From: a bacterium
Lineage (GTDB): Bacteria > Lindowbacteria > 2-12-FULL-62-27
NCBI GenBank assembly: GCA_016202645.1
Contig: JACQOF010000127.1
Location: 62,001 to 126,000 of the forward strand
DNA length: 64,000 bases
Direction: 5' to 3'
The notes under the pieces are model-generated. The model had not been told where the DNA came from and did not search any database. It saw only the letters and a program-made list of their open reading frames with translations. Positions 49,422 to 56,799 of this stretch are shown piece after piece (positions within the stretch are counted from its first letter, which is position 1; every line of letters starts with the position of its first letter). The translations under genes and the position numbers were made by a program.

Positions 49422-51293
49422 TTACAGGACCCGGGTTCTGGAAGGGAGAAGGGAGGCGGCGGCGTGGCGGGAGGGGGGAGCCAGGTGCGCGGCCAGGCGG
49501 GTGGGGGCGTGCAGGGCGAAGAGTGCGGCGCGGCGCGCGAAGAAGTCGCGTTCGGAGGCGGCGCGGTGCTGGAGGAGAGGGCGGACCCGTGGGTCACGGA
49601 TCTGGCCGAGGATGATGTAGAGGTATTTGCGGACCGCCGGGATTTTTTCGGCGCGGGCGGCGGCGAAGACCGCCGAGGGATTCAGCGTATGATAGCGGTC
49701 GATCCGGAGGATCGCTTCGAGGGATGCCAGCCTGATGAGCAAAGGGAATCCGGGATGAGCGGCGCGCCAGAGCGCGGGGATGGCGCGGATGGCGCCGAGT
49801 TCTCCGAGGGCCCACGCGGCGCGGACGCGGACGAGGAGCGCGCGCCGGGACATGAGGGCTTCGAGGAACCGGTTCACGGCGTTGGGATCGGAGAGCAAGG
49901 CATTGGCCGAGACAGACGGTTCGAGCGCCCAGGGGTGGTCGAGGAATTTTTGAAAGAATCCGCTTACCGGGACACAGTCAAACATCGAGAGGCGGATGGC
50001 ATAAAAGCGAAGCATGAAGATCGCGTGTTTGCGGCGGCGGTCGTCGGCGCGGCTGGAGTAGGGAATGCGTTTGGCGGCGGCGCGAAATCCCGCCGTCAGT
50101 TTGGCGCGGAGCCGGCCCACCGCGCGCGCGAAATCCGGATTTTGCCTGAGGAGCGACGCGCCCCAGGATCGGGCCGCCCCGTACGGCGATTCGATGTTCA
50201 GCCTCGGAAATCTCAAATGAAAGAAACCGTCCCAAGCATCCCGCGGCGGGTGCCGGCCACGGAGGCTCAAAAACTGCTGGGCGAGCCAGTCCGTCGAGAC
50301 AAACAGTCCCGCCGCGCGGAGGCCCTGCGTGTAAGCGCGAAGGGTCCTGGCGGGGTGCCGCGCGTAGAGACTGAGAAATTCCGGCGGCACGTGGTACAGC
50401 GTGCGCGCGATGCGGTCGAAATCCTCCGAAAGGCCCACCCATGAGGCGGGGCTGTCCGGCCCGTTCAGCGCCGACGCCGACCGGCCGACTTCGGCTTTGC
50501 CGTGATGAGTCGGAAGGCCATAGTGTTCCCAAAGCCGCGCCCGCAGGCGTCTGAAGACGCCGAGAAGTTCCCGGCGGTTCCCGCCGAAGAGGTACATATC
50601 ATCGACGTACCGGAAGTATCTGCCCCGGAGATTCCATGCGTTCAGGAGTTCCTCATCGAGAGACGCGAGGTAAACATTGGCAAGGCACCCGGAGATCGTC
50701 GGGCCCGCCGCAAGGTTCGGCCCGTCGGCCCACAGGAGCGACCGGAGGGCCAAAAAGATCGGGTCGCGCGGAAGAATTCCGGCGAGCGCGTCGATGAGTT
50801 GTCCCCGGCGGATGTGCGGGTAAAATTTCCGGACGTCGGTTTTCACGTAATGCCGGTACCGCCGGCCCGCATCCCGCGCGGCGCCTTCGAACTGCCCCCA
50901 GGACGACCGCCAGTCGAGGAAGAGCCGGTCGGAGGAGTGAACGCCGCCGAGCCGGTTCCCAAACGAGGCGCGGCCGCTTCGGTCCATGCGGCCTTCAAGG
51001 ACCGGCCGGGCGGCGAGGGCCAGCGCGACCGCGGCGACTTCATCCCGAAAATTGCGGTAGGCGTAGGGCCGGTTTTCGCCGGATTTTTTCGGCACCGGAA
51101 ACCGGATGAGCGGGCCCCAGCGGTACCCGCGTTTCAGGTGGAGCGACAGAAGCCGGAGGTTGTCGAAAAGTCCCCACTCAAACAGCCGGATTTCGAGCGT
51201 GTCGTAATACGGCGATTCCCACTGCCACTGCCGCGCTTTGAGAAAGGCGGCGTAGAGATTGGCGGTGTGGGCGGCCCGGTCTAAAAGGGTCAG
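49422..51293 (-). CDS. reverse transcriptase with C-terminal HEAT-like repeats
   Basis: 623 aa if started at CTG 51293, which overlaps the upstream TGA (CTGA). The first GTG in frame (51095) would remove about 66 residues that clearly belong to the domain (WESPYYDTLEIRLFEWGLF, LKRGYRWGPLIRF). RT motifs: KTDVRKFYPHI with the first catalytic aspartate (about residue 153), AAGPTISGCLANVYLASLDEEL, and RYFRYVDDMYLFG with the YxDD pair (about 229-232). The region about 470-600 is helical and HEAT-like (RVRAAWALGELGAIRAIPALW). No intron-maturase, CRISPR or DGR features are seen. It recalls the DRT/Abi class of defence RTs, but I cannot assign a subgroup. Confidence 0.85.
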   Translation of the reverse strand: MTLLDRAAHTANLYAAFLKARQWQWESPYYDTLEIRLFEWGLFDNLRLLSLHLKRGYRWGPLIRFPVPKKSGENRPYAYRNFRDEVAAVALALAARPVLEGRMDRSGRASFGNRLGGVHSSDRLFLDWRSSWGQFEGAARDAGRRYRHYVKTDVRKFYPHIRRGQLIDALAGILPRDPIFLALRSLLWADGPNLAAGPTISGCLANVYLASLDEELLNAWNLRGRYFRYVDDMYLFGGNRRELLGVFRRLRARLWEHYGLPTHHGKAEVGRSASALNGPDSPASWVGLSEDFDRIARTLYHVPPEFLSLYARHPARTLRAYTQGLRAAGLFVSTDWLAQQFLSLRGRHPPRDAWDGFFHLRFPRLNIESPYGAARSWGASLLRQNPDFARAVGRLRAKLTAGFRAAAKRIPYSSRADDRRRKHAIFMLRFYAIRLSMFDCVPVSGFFQKFLDHPWALEPSVSANALLSDPNAVNRFLEALMSRRALLVRVRAAWALGELGAIRAIPALWRAAHPGFPLLIRLASLEAILRIDRYHTLNPSAVFAAARAEKIPAVRKYLYIILGQIRDPRVRPLLQHRAASERDFFARRAALFALHAPTRLAAHLAPPSRHAAASLLPSRTRVL

Positions 51294-51700
51294 GATTTTT
51301 TCTTGGACCGCGGGCGCACGTCCCGTGCGGCTTTGAGGATGGCGGCGGGGGCGAAAGACTCTTCGAAGTTAAACACGCGCTCGAAATCCGCCGGGGTGTC
51401 TTCTTCGGTCTTGGTCATGAGACCCGCGTCGACAAGCGCGAACACGATGCGGCCGACCGTCTCGGTGTTGTCGACACCCCAAGCCTCAAGGACCTCCTTG
51501 GCCATGAGGCCGTACTCCCGCGCGGCGAGGTCGCGGACGGCCTCGCAGAGTTCCTTCCCGGTGATGTGCCGGCGCCGCCGGAGCCGCCGGAGGGTGAACT
51601 CGAGGGCCGACAGCACGAACCCCAAGGCGTGGGGCCGCACGGCGCCTTTCAGCGCGTCGTTGGATATTTTTTCCAGCTGTTCGTAGGTGGTGGCTTTCAT
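51290..51700 (-). CDS. Minf_1886 family protein
   Basis: 136 aa. The pattern HITGKELCEAVRDLAAREYG, MAKEVLEAWGVDNTETVGRI and DAGLMTKTEEDTPADFERVF matches the Minf_1886 family of uncharacterised helical proteins, frequent in PVC bacteria and relatives. It overlaps rnhB by 4 bp (ATGA) and its stop is used in the CTGA overlap with the reverse transcriptase. Function unknown; tight coupling suggests stoichiometric production with its neighbours. Confidence 0.82.
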   Translation of the reverse strand: MKATTYEQLEKISNDALKGAVRPHALGFVLSALEFTLRRLRRRRHITGKELCEAVRDLAAREYGLMAKEVLEAWGVDNTETVGRIVFALVDAGLMTKTEEDTPADFERVFNFEESFAPAAILKAARDVRPRSKKKS

Positions 51701-52374
51701 TCCTCGGGCACTATATCTCCGGTTCCGGGATGATTCAAGTTGGATTCGGGCGGATCAACTTCATTTTTCAAGTTGGCGACCGTCCGCCACTTGAGCCGAA
51801 CACAGGCGGGGAGGCGGTGCAGGGCCAGCCGGCATTTCAGAAGTTCCGCGCGGAGCCACCGTTTGGTGGCGGGGTCGGACGGATAGCCGGACCCGACGTC
51901 CCCCATCGCCGGCCGGAGTTCGTCCATCTGCCGGTCGCGGATGACCTTGGCGACGATCGACGCCGCCGAAACGATCAGGTGGTTCTCGTCGGCCTTCCAT
52001 TCCGCCAGCACGTCGACCCCGGGGAATTTTTTTTGAATCCGCGCGGAAAGTTTGGCCGGCGGCAGAAACGCGTCGACGATGATCCGCCCGGGATTTAGTC
52101 TGGCCGCGAGCGCCGTCAGCCGGTCGAATTCAAGTTCGTTGAGGTTCCGCCCGCCGTTGATGTCCGCGGGCGTGACGATTTCATACGCGATCTGAAACCG
52201 GCCGGCTAGCCTTTCGAAAATCCGTTCCCGCGCTTTTCGGGTCAGCGCCTTGGAGTCGCGCACGCCGAGTTCCCGGAAAGGCTCGACGGTGTCGTCCTCG
52301 GCCAGGACGGCCCCCATCACCATCGGCCCGAGAACGGGACCGCGGCCGGCCTCATCGACTCCCATGATCCGCAT
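51697..52374 (-). CDS. rnhB: ribonuclease HII, archaeal-type sequence
   Basis: Cleaves RNA in RNA/DNA hybrids and removes misincorporated ribonucleotides. 225 aa. Catalytic motif GVDEAGRGPVLGPMVMGAV, RDSKALTRKARERIF, NLNELEFDRLTALA, RIIVDAF, ADENHLIVSAASIVAKV.RDRQM in overall layout, and GSGYPSDPATKRWL. GxDEAGRGPVxGPMV and GSGYPSDP are typical of archaeal/eukaryal RNase HII; most bacterial enzymes read GVDEVGRGPLAGPV and GYPT. It follows zapA by 14 bp and overlaps the Minf_1886 gene. Confidence 0.93.
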   Translation of the reverse strand: MRIMGVDEAGRGPVLGPMVMGAVLAEDDTVEPFRELGVRDSKALTRKARERIFERLAGRFQIAYEIVTPADINGGRNLNELEFDRLTALAARLNPGRIIVDAFLPPAKLSARIQKKFPGVDVLAEWKADENHLIVSAASIVAKVIRDRQMDELRPAMGDVGSGYPSDPATKRWLRAELLKCRLALHRLPACVRLKWRTVANLKNEVDPPESNLNHPGTGDIVPEE

Positions 52375-52388
52375 CCGGGCCGGGCCTC

Positions 52389-52694
52389 CTATTTCGACGC
52401 CGCCGGCGTTGGTTCGCGGATGGACTGGAGGGTCAGTTCCAGCCGGTCCGAGAGGCCCCGGAGGAAATCCTCCATCCGGTCGAGCCGGGTTTCCTGCTTC
52501 AGGCGGATCAATTCCTCCGCGATGTTCAGCCCCGCGAGGACGAGAGTCCGGTCGTTGGAGATCATCCCGAGATGTTCCGAAACGGTTTTGACTTTCCGTT
52601 CGAGCAGGACCGCCGCCGCGCGGACGCGGTCGGGGTTGCCGGAGGTTTCGAAGACGTGTTTTTTTCCGAGGATCATGACTTCAACGGCGGGCAT
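52389..52694 (-). CDS. zapA: cell division protein ZapA
   Basis: 101 aa. MPAVEVMILGKKHVFETSGNP... with VRAAAVLLERKVKTVSEHL and LVLAGLNIAEELIRLKQE is the ZapA fold: a small beta-hairpin domain and a long C-terminal coiled coil. ZapA bundles FtsZ at the Z ring. It overlaps the stop of the upstream coiled-coil gene by one base (TGATG). The longer reading frame upstream is not believed. Confidence 0.85.
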   Translation of the reverse strand: MPAVEVMILGKKHVFETSGNPDRVRAAAVLLERKVKTVSEHLGMISNDRTLVLAGLNIAEELIRLKQETRLDRMEDFLRGLSDRLELTLQSIREPTPAASK

Positions 52695-52921
52695 CAGGGT
52701 TCGTCCGTCAGGAGACTGAGTCGTTTGAGTGCGGAGTCCACGTGCCGCTGGGAAACGCGGACGCGTCTCTCCAATCCGTCCCGGTGCTCGGACACTTCGG
52801 CAAGTTCCGACCGGAGCCGTTCGGTCTCCCTGCGGAGGACGACATTCTCGCGCGACAATTCCTCCGCACGGCGCAGGACCCTCTCGATCTGGCCTTCCAC
52901 GCGGCTGATCAATTCCTCCAT
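52694..52921 (-). CDS. 75-aa coiled-coil protein, ZapB-like
   Basis: MEELISRVEGQIERVLRRAE and the following heptads (ELSRENVVLRRETERLRSEL, EVSEHRDGLERRVRVSQRHV) form one continuous coiled coil, like ZapB. GATGGAG lies just before ATG 52921. ZapB-like proteins directly upstream of zapA are common and support a divisome role; sequence alone cannot separate it from other short coiled coils. Confidence 0.75.
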   Translation of the reverse strand: MEELISRVEGQIERVLRRAEELSRENVVLRRETERLRSELAEVSEHRDGLERRVRVSQRHVDSALKRLSLLTDEP

Positions 52922-52992
52922 ATCTCCATCCCCCGTGTACCCCACACGCGCGGGCGGCGTCAAGGGGGGCCGGGTCGGAATGCGGCCCCGGG

Positions 52993-53020
52993 TTGAAATC
53001 AATGGATTTTGTGCTAGGCT
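52993..53020 (+). promoter_or_regulatory. candidate promoter of the PhoH-like gene
   Basis: TTGAAA (52993-52998), 16-bp spacer, TAGGCT (53015-53020). The TTG start codon is at 53030, so the predicted leader is about 3 nt and there is no Shine-Dalgarno. Confidence 0.4.
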
Positions 53021-53029
53021 TCGAGTCCG

Positions 53030-54355
53030 TTGAAGAAATTTTACATTTTCGACACGAACGTGCTCTTGCACGAACCGACCTCCATGTTTGATTTCGAGGA
53101 CAACACCGTCGTCCTGCCGATTGTGGTGATCGAGGAACTCGACACATTCAAAAAGCGCGAGGATCAGGTCGGGCGGAATTCCCGCCAGGTTTCGAATGCC
53201 CTGGACGATCTGCGTCTCCAGGGGAGTCTTTCCGAAGGCGTGGACCTTCCGAGCGGCGGGAAACTTGTGATTGAACTCAAGCACCACGAACTGGCGCCCC
53301 TGCCGGAAGGCTTCGCGCAGGATAAAGCCGACAACCGGATCCTGGCCCTGGCGCTCTACTACAAGCAGAAATCCTCCGAGCCTGTGGTGCTGGTATCAAA
53401 GGATCTGAACCTCCGGATCAAGGCCGACGCGCTGGGGATACCGGCTGAGGATTACGAAAAGAACAAGATCGATCCCGAAGTTCTCTACAAGGGACACCGG
53501 GAGCTCAAGGTGAAGTTCGGCTATGTGGACCAGTTCTACAAAAACGGCGAACTGCCCCTGTCGGAATTCCCGGTCGACCCGACCCTTCTGCCGAACGAAT
53601 TCGTCATGCTCACCGATGAGACGAACCCATCGCACACCGGCCTGGCCCGGGTGAAACGCAAGAAGGACATCATTCAGAAGCTGACGTTCGACAATCCCGT
53701 GCTCTGGGGCATCAAACCCAAAAACCGCGAACAGCGGTTCGGACTCGACATCCTCCTCGACGATGACGTCAAGCTCATCAGCCTCGTGGGCATGGCCGGC
53801 ACCGGAAAAACCCTGCTCGCGCTCGCCGCCGGCCTCGAAAAAGTCGTCCGCGAAGAGAAATACCAGAAACTTTTTGTCGTAAAGCCGCTCGTGCCGCTCG
53901 GCCGCGATATCGGTTATCTGCCGGGCGAGGTGGAGGAGAAGCTTCTGCCGCGCATGCAGTCGATCCAGGACAATCTCGATTTCCTCTTCTCGAATGTTTC
54001 TCACAGTGACATTGAAGGTTCCGACCTCGAGGACCTCATGGACGCCGGGATCGTCGACATCCAGGCCCTCACCTACATCCGCGGCCGGAGCATTCCGAAC
54101 GTCTTCATCATCGTGGACGAGGCGCAGAATCTGACGATGCACGAGGTCAAGACCATCATCACCCGCGCCGGCCAGGGCACCAAACTCATTTTTACCGGAG
54201 ACCTCGGCCAGATCGACAACCCCTACCTCGACGCGACGTCCAACGGGCTTGCTCTCATGGTCGAACGGATGAAAGGCCAGGGCCTTTACGGACACGTGAT
54301 GTTTTCCAAAGGGGAGCGCTCGGAACTTGCGGAATTGGCGGCGCAGATTCTATAG
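53030..54355 (+). CDS. PhoH-family protein with N-terminal PIN domain (PhoH2/YlaK type)
   Basis: 441 aa from TTG 53030; the family N-terminus KKFYIFDTNVLLHEP begins at once, so no later start is possible. PIN domain (about 1-150) with IFDTNVLLHEP, VVIEELDTFK, ADNRILALAL and VVLVSKDLNLRIKA, the acidic nuclease residues. PhoH ATPase (about 240-441) with LVGMAGTGKTLLALAAGL and FIIVDEAQNL, FTGDLGQIDNPYLD. PhoH2 proteins are RNA-unwinding and RNA-cleaving enzymes. Divergent from the zapB-like gene; the two promoters share 110 bp. Confidence 0.92.
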   Translation: MKKFYIFDTNVLLHEPTSMFDFEDNTVVLPIVVIEELDTFKKREDQVGRNSRQVSNALDDLRLQGSLSEGVDLPSGGKLVIELKHHELAPLPEGFAQDKADNRILALALYYKQKSSEPVVLVSKDLNLRIKADALGIPAEDYEKNKIDPEVLYKGHRELKVKFGYVDQFYKNGELPLSEFPVDPTLLPNEFVMLTDETNPSHTGLARVKRKKDIIQKLTFDNPVLWGIKPKNREQRFGLDILLDDDVKLISLVGMAGTGKTLLALAAGLEKVVREEKYQKLFVVKPLVPLGRDIGYLPGEVEEKLLPRMQSIQDNLDFLFSNVSHSDIEGSDLEDLMDAGIVDIQALTYIRGRSIPNVFIIVDEAQNLTMHEVKTIITRAGQGTKLIFTGDLGQIDNPYLDATSNGLALMVERMKGQGLYGHVMFSKGERSELAELAAQIL

Positions 54356-54437
54356 TTATTCGCTATTAGCTATTGGCTATTTGCCATTGGCCAATTCCGG
54401 TTGAGCCAACAGCTAACAGCCAACAGCCAATGGCGAA
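54356..54437. repeat. TTGGCTATTAGC inverted low-complexity repeat
   Basis: Left arm: cgctattagctattggctat-ttgccattggcc. Right arm: the inverse of the same heptamer array (gagccaacagctaacagcca). The end of the right arm, gccaATGGCG, contains the predicted ATG of the helicase gene. Related sequence at 620-650 before fabF. Confidence 0.8.
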
Positions 54438-56619
54438 CGGCACGCACACGGACCAGCTCAACCCCGCCCAGATCGAGGCGGTGAATCACACCGAGGGGCC
54501 GCTCCTGATTTTCGCCGGGGCCGGCACCGGCAAGACCCGGGTGATCACGCACCGGATCGCGCGCCTGATTTTTGAGATCGGCATTCCCCCCGAGCATATC
54601 CTTGCCGTGACCTTCACCAACAAGGCCGCCGGCGAAATGCGCGACCGGCTTGGCCGGATGTGCGGCGAGGCGGCTGCGAATAATGTTTTTTTCGGGACCT
54701 TCCACCGCTTCTGCGCCTGGATCCTGCGGCGGCATGGCGAGGCGGTCGGAGTCAAACGGCATTTCACCATCTACGACCAGGCAGACAGCCTGCATCTGGT
54801 CCGGCAGATTCTCAAATCGATGGACCGGGCGCAGGAACTCTACCGGCCTGCGGCTATTCTAAGCGTGATCGACCGCGCAAAAAATGGGCGGCGGGGCCCC
54901 GCGGACGTGGCGGCGGGCGCGGACGGCCCGGTGGAGGAGATGGCGGCGAAAATATACGTCGAATACGACCGCCGTCTGCGGGAATCGGACGCGCTTGATT
55001 TCACCGACATTCTGGTCTACGCCGTCAAGATTTTGGAAACGTCCGCGCAGGTTTTGCGCAGCCTTCAGGAGCGGTTCCAGTACATCCACGTCGACGAATA
55101 CCAGGACACGAACGCCGTCCAGTACGCGCTTCTCAAATTTCTTGCCGCGGAACACCGGAACCTCTGCGTCGTCGGCGACGACGACCAGGCCATCTACTCC
55201 TGGCGGGGCGCCACCATCCGGAACATTTTGTCATTCAAAAAAGATTTCCCGGGCGCCCGGGAGATTTTTCTGCAGGAAAATTACCGCTCGACCCAGGGGA
55301 TTTTGGATCTGGCCTACAGCATCATCCGCCACAACCGCGAGCGCGCCGACAAGCGCCTCGTCACCGAGAAGGGCCCGGGCCACGCGCCGCTGGTTTTCGC
55401 GGCGGCGGACGGATACGACGAAGCGGCGTTTATTTCCCGGCGGATCCTGGAAAATCTGGCGGAGACGCCCTATTCCGAGATGGCGGTGTTTTTCCGGATG
55501 GCGGCGCAGTCGCGGCTCATCGAGGAGGAATTTCTCGCGCGCGGGATTCCCTACGTGGTCGTGAGCGGCGTCGGATTTTACGAGCGCCGGGAGGTGAAGG
55601 ATCTTCTGGCGTATCTGCGAGTGATCGCCAATCCCGCGGACGACGCCGCGTTTCTCAGGATACTCAACGTTCCCAAACGCGGCATCGGCGAGACCTCGGT
55701 GGCGGCGCTGGCCGAACACGCCAAAACGGCGGGCATCCCCGTTTCGGAAACGCTGAACCGGCTGGACGCCCTGCCTGTGTCGGCAGCGCTCCGCCGGCGC
55801 CTGTCGGAACTGGCGGAACTTCTTGCCGCCCTCCGGACCGAGGCGGCGAGGTCCACGCTGGAGGAAGTTCTCCGGCAGATCGTGGCGCGGACGGATTATT
55901 TCAATTTCCTGGAAAAATCCGATCCCGCCGGGTTCGAAGACCGCGCGGCAAACGTCCAGGAGTTGTACACTGTCGCGCAGGAGTTCGCCCGCCGCACGCC
56001 GGAAGCCGACGCCACCGTACAGATGTTCATCGAGGAAATGTCCCTCCTCACCGACCTCGACCGGATGGACCCCTCCGCCGACCGAGTCTCCCTGATGACC
56101 CTGCACGCCGCCAAGGGCCTCGAGTTTTCGACCGTCTTCATGATCGGCCTTGAGGAGGGAAGCCTCCCTCACGCGTCGAGTTTCGAGTCGGACGCCGAGA
56201 TGGAGGAGGAACGCCGCCTCTGCTACGTCGGCATCACGCGCGCCAAGTCGAGATTGTTTCTTTCCCACGCCTTCAGCCGCCGCATTTACGGGGAAACCCG
56301 CGACGACATCAGGCCGTCCCGGTTCCTTGACGAGGCGGGACTGATCGACGCCGGGGACATTTCCTTCATCGACACGCACGGCCGCGGCCGGCGAAACGTG
56401 GAGGACGCCAAGCCGGATCTGATCGAGCGGGTTCCGTTGGACGAGGAGACCGCCGCGTTCGGCGTTGAGCCGGGCGGCCGGGTTCGGCATCCGCTTTTCG
56501 GCGAGGGGCTTCTACTTCGGATATCCGGCAGAGGCGAGGACGCGATGGCGACCGTTCGATTTGATCGCGCCGGCAAGAAACGGCTGAAACTCGCCTATGC
56601 CAAACTCAGCCCCGCATGA
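54430..56619 (+). CDS. UvrD/PcrA/Rep-type DNA helicase
   Basis: Superfamily 1A 3'-5' helicase. 729 aa from ATG 54430, which lies in the repeat. Motifs in order: LNPAQIEAV, GPLLIFAGAGTGKTRVITHRI (Q motif, Walker A), AVTFTNKAAGEMRDRL, GTFHRFCAWILRRHG, HVDEYQDTNAVQYALL (Walker B), VVGDDDQAIYSWRGA, LQENYRST, VSLMTLHAAKGLEFSTVF and YVGITRAKSRLFL. The C-terminal domain ends with a Tudor-like HPLFGEGLLLRISG, as in PcrA/UvrD. It acts in repair and in clearing proteins from DNA. The small gene after it overlaps by ATGA. Confidence 0.93.
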   Translation: MANGTHTDQLNPAQIEAVNHTEGPLLIFAGAGTGKTRVITHRIARLIFEIGIPPEHILAVTFTNKAAGEMRDRLGRMCGEAAANNVFFGTFHRFCAWILRRHGEAVGVKRHFTIYDQADSLHLVRQILKSMDRAQELYRPAAILSVIDRAKNGRRGPADVAAGADGPVEEMAAKIYVEYDRRLRESDALDFTDILVYAVKILETSAQVLRSLQERFQYIHVDEYQDTNAVQYALLKFLAAEHRNLCVVGDDDQAIYSWRGATIRNILSFKKDFPGAREIFLQENYRSTQGILDLAYSIIRHNRERADKRLVTEKGPGHAPLVFAAADGYDEAAFISRRILENLAETPYSEMAVFFRMAAQSRLIEEEFLARGIPYVVVSGVGFYERREVKDLLAYLRVIANPADDAAFLRILNVPKRGIGETSVAALAEHAKTAGIPVSETLNRLDALPVSAALRRRLSELAELLAALRTEAARSTLEEVLRQIVARTDYFNFLEKSDPAGFEDRAANVQELYTVAQEFARRTPEADATVQMFIEEMSLLTDLDRMDPSADRVSLMTLHAAKGLEFSTVFMIGLEEGSLPHASSFESDAEMEEERRLCYVGITRAKSRLFLSHAFSRRIYGETRDDIRPSRFLDEAGLIDAGDISFIDTHGRGRRNVEDAKPDLIERVPLDEETAAFGVEPGGRVRHPLFGEGLLLRISGRGEDAMATVRFDRAGKKRLKLAYAKLSPA

Positions 56620-56783
56620 AGTCTTTCGGGTATTTCCTCCAGGTCATCGCCCTCATTCTTCTGCCGTCGGTTTTCGTCTGGGCCCTCATGGGAAAAATCG
56701 GCGCGCGGACCGAGCTCTCCATGCTGGCCGCGGGCGCGATCCTTTTTTACGCGGGGAATTTGTGTTCGAAGCGCAAGAGTTGA
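56616..56783 (+). CDS. 55-aa two-span membrane protein
   Basis: Short ORF overlapping the helicase stop (ATGA at 56616-56619). MKSFGYFLQVIALILLPSVF, then VWALMGKIGARTELSMLAAG, then AILFYAGNLCSKRKS: two hydrophobic helices with a basic C-terminus. The hydrophobic layout and the exact coupling support a real gene. Function unknown. Confidence 0.65.
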   Translation: MKSFGYFLQVIALILLPSVFVWALMGKIGARTELSMLAAGAILFYAGNLCSKRKS

Positions 56784-56789
56784 TATAAT
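56784..56789 (+). promoter_or_regulatory. -10 box of bioB
   Basis: A perfect TATAAT begins directly after the stop of the small membrane protein. ATG 56800 lies 10 bp after it, so the mRNA would start about 4 nt before the codon; the alternative ATG at 56788 would lie within the -10 box. The -35 is weak (TTGTGT, 19 bp spacing). Confidence 0.5.
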
Positions 56790-56799
56790 GGCTCTTTCT

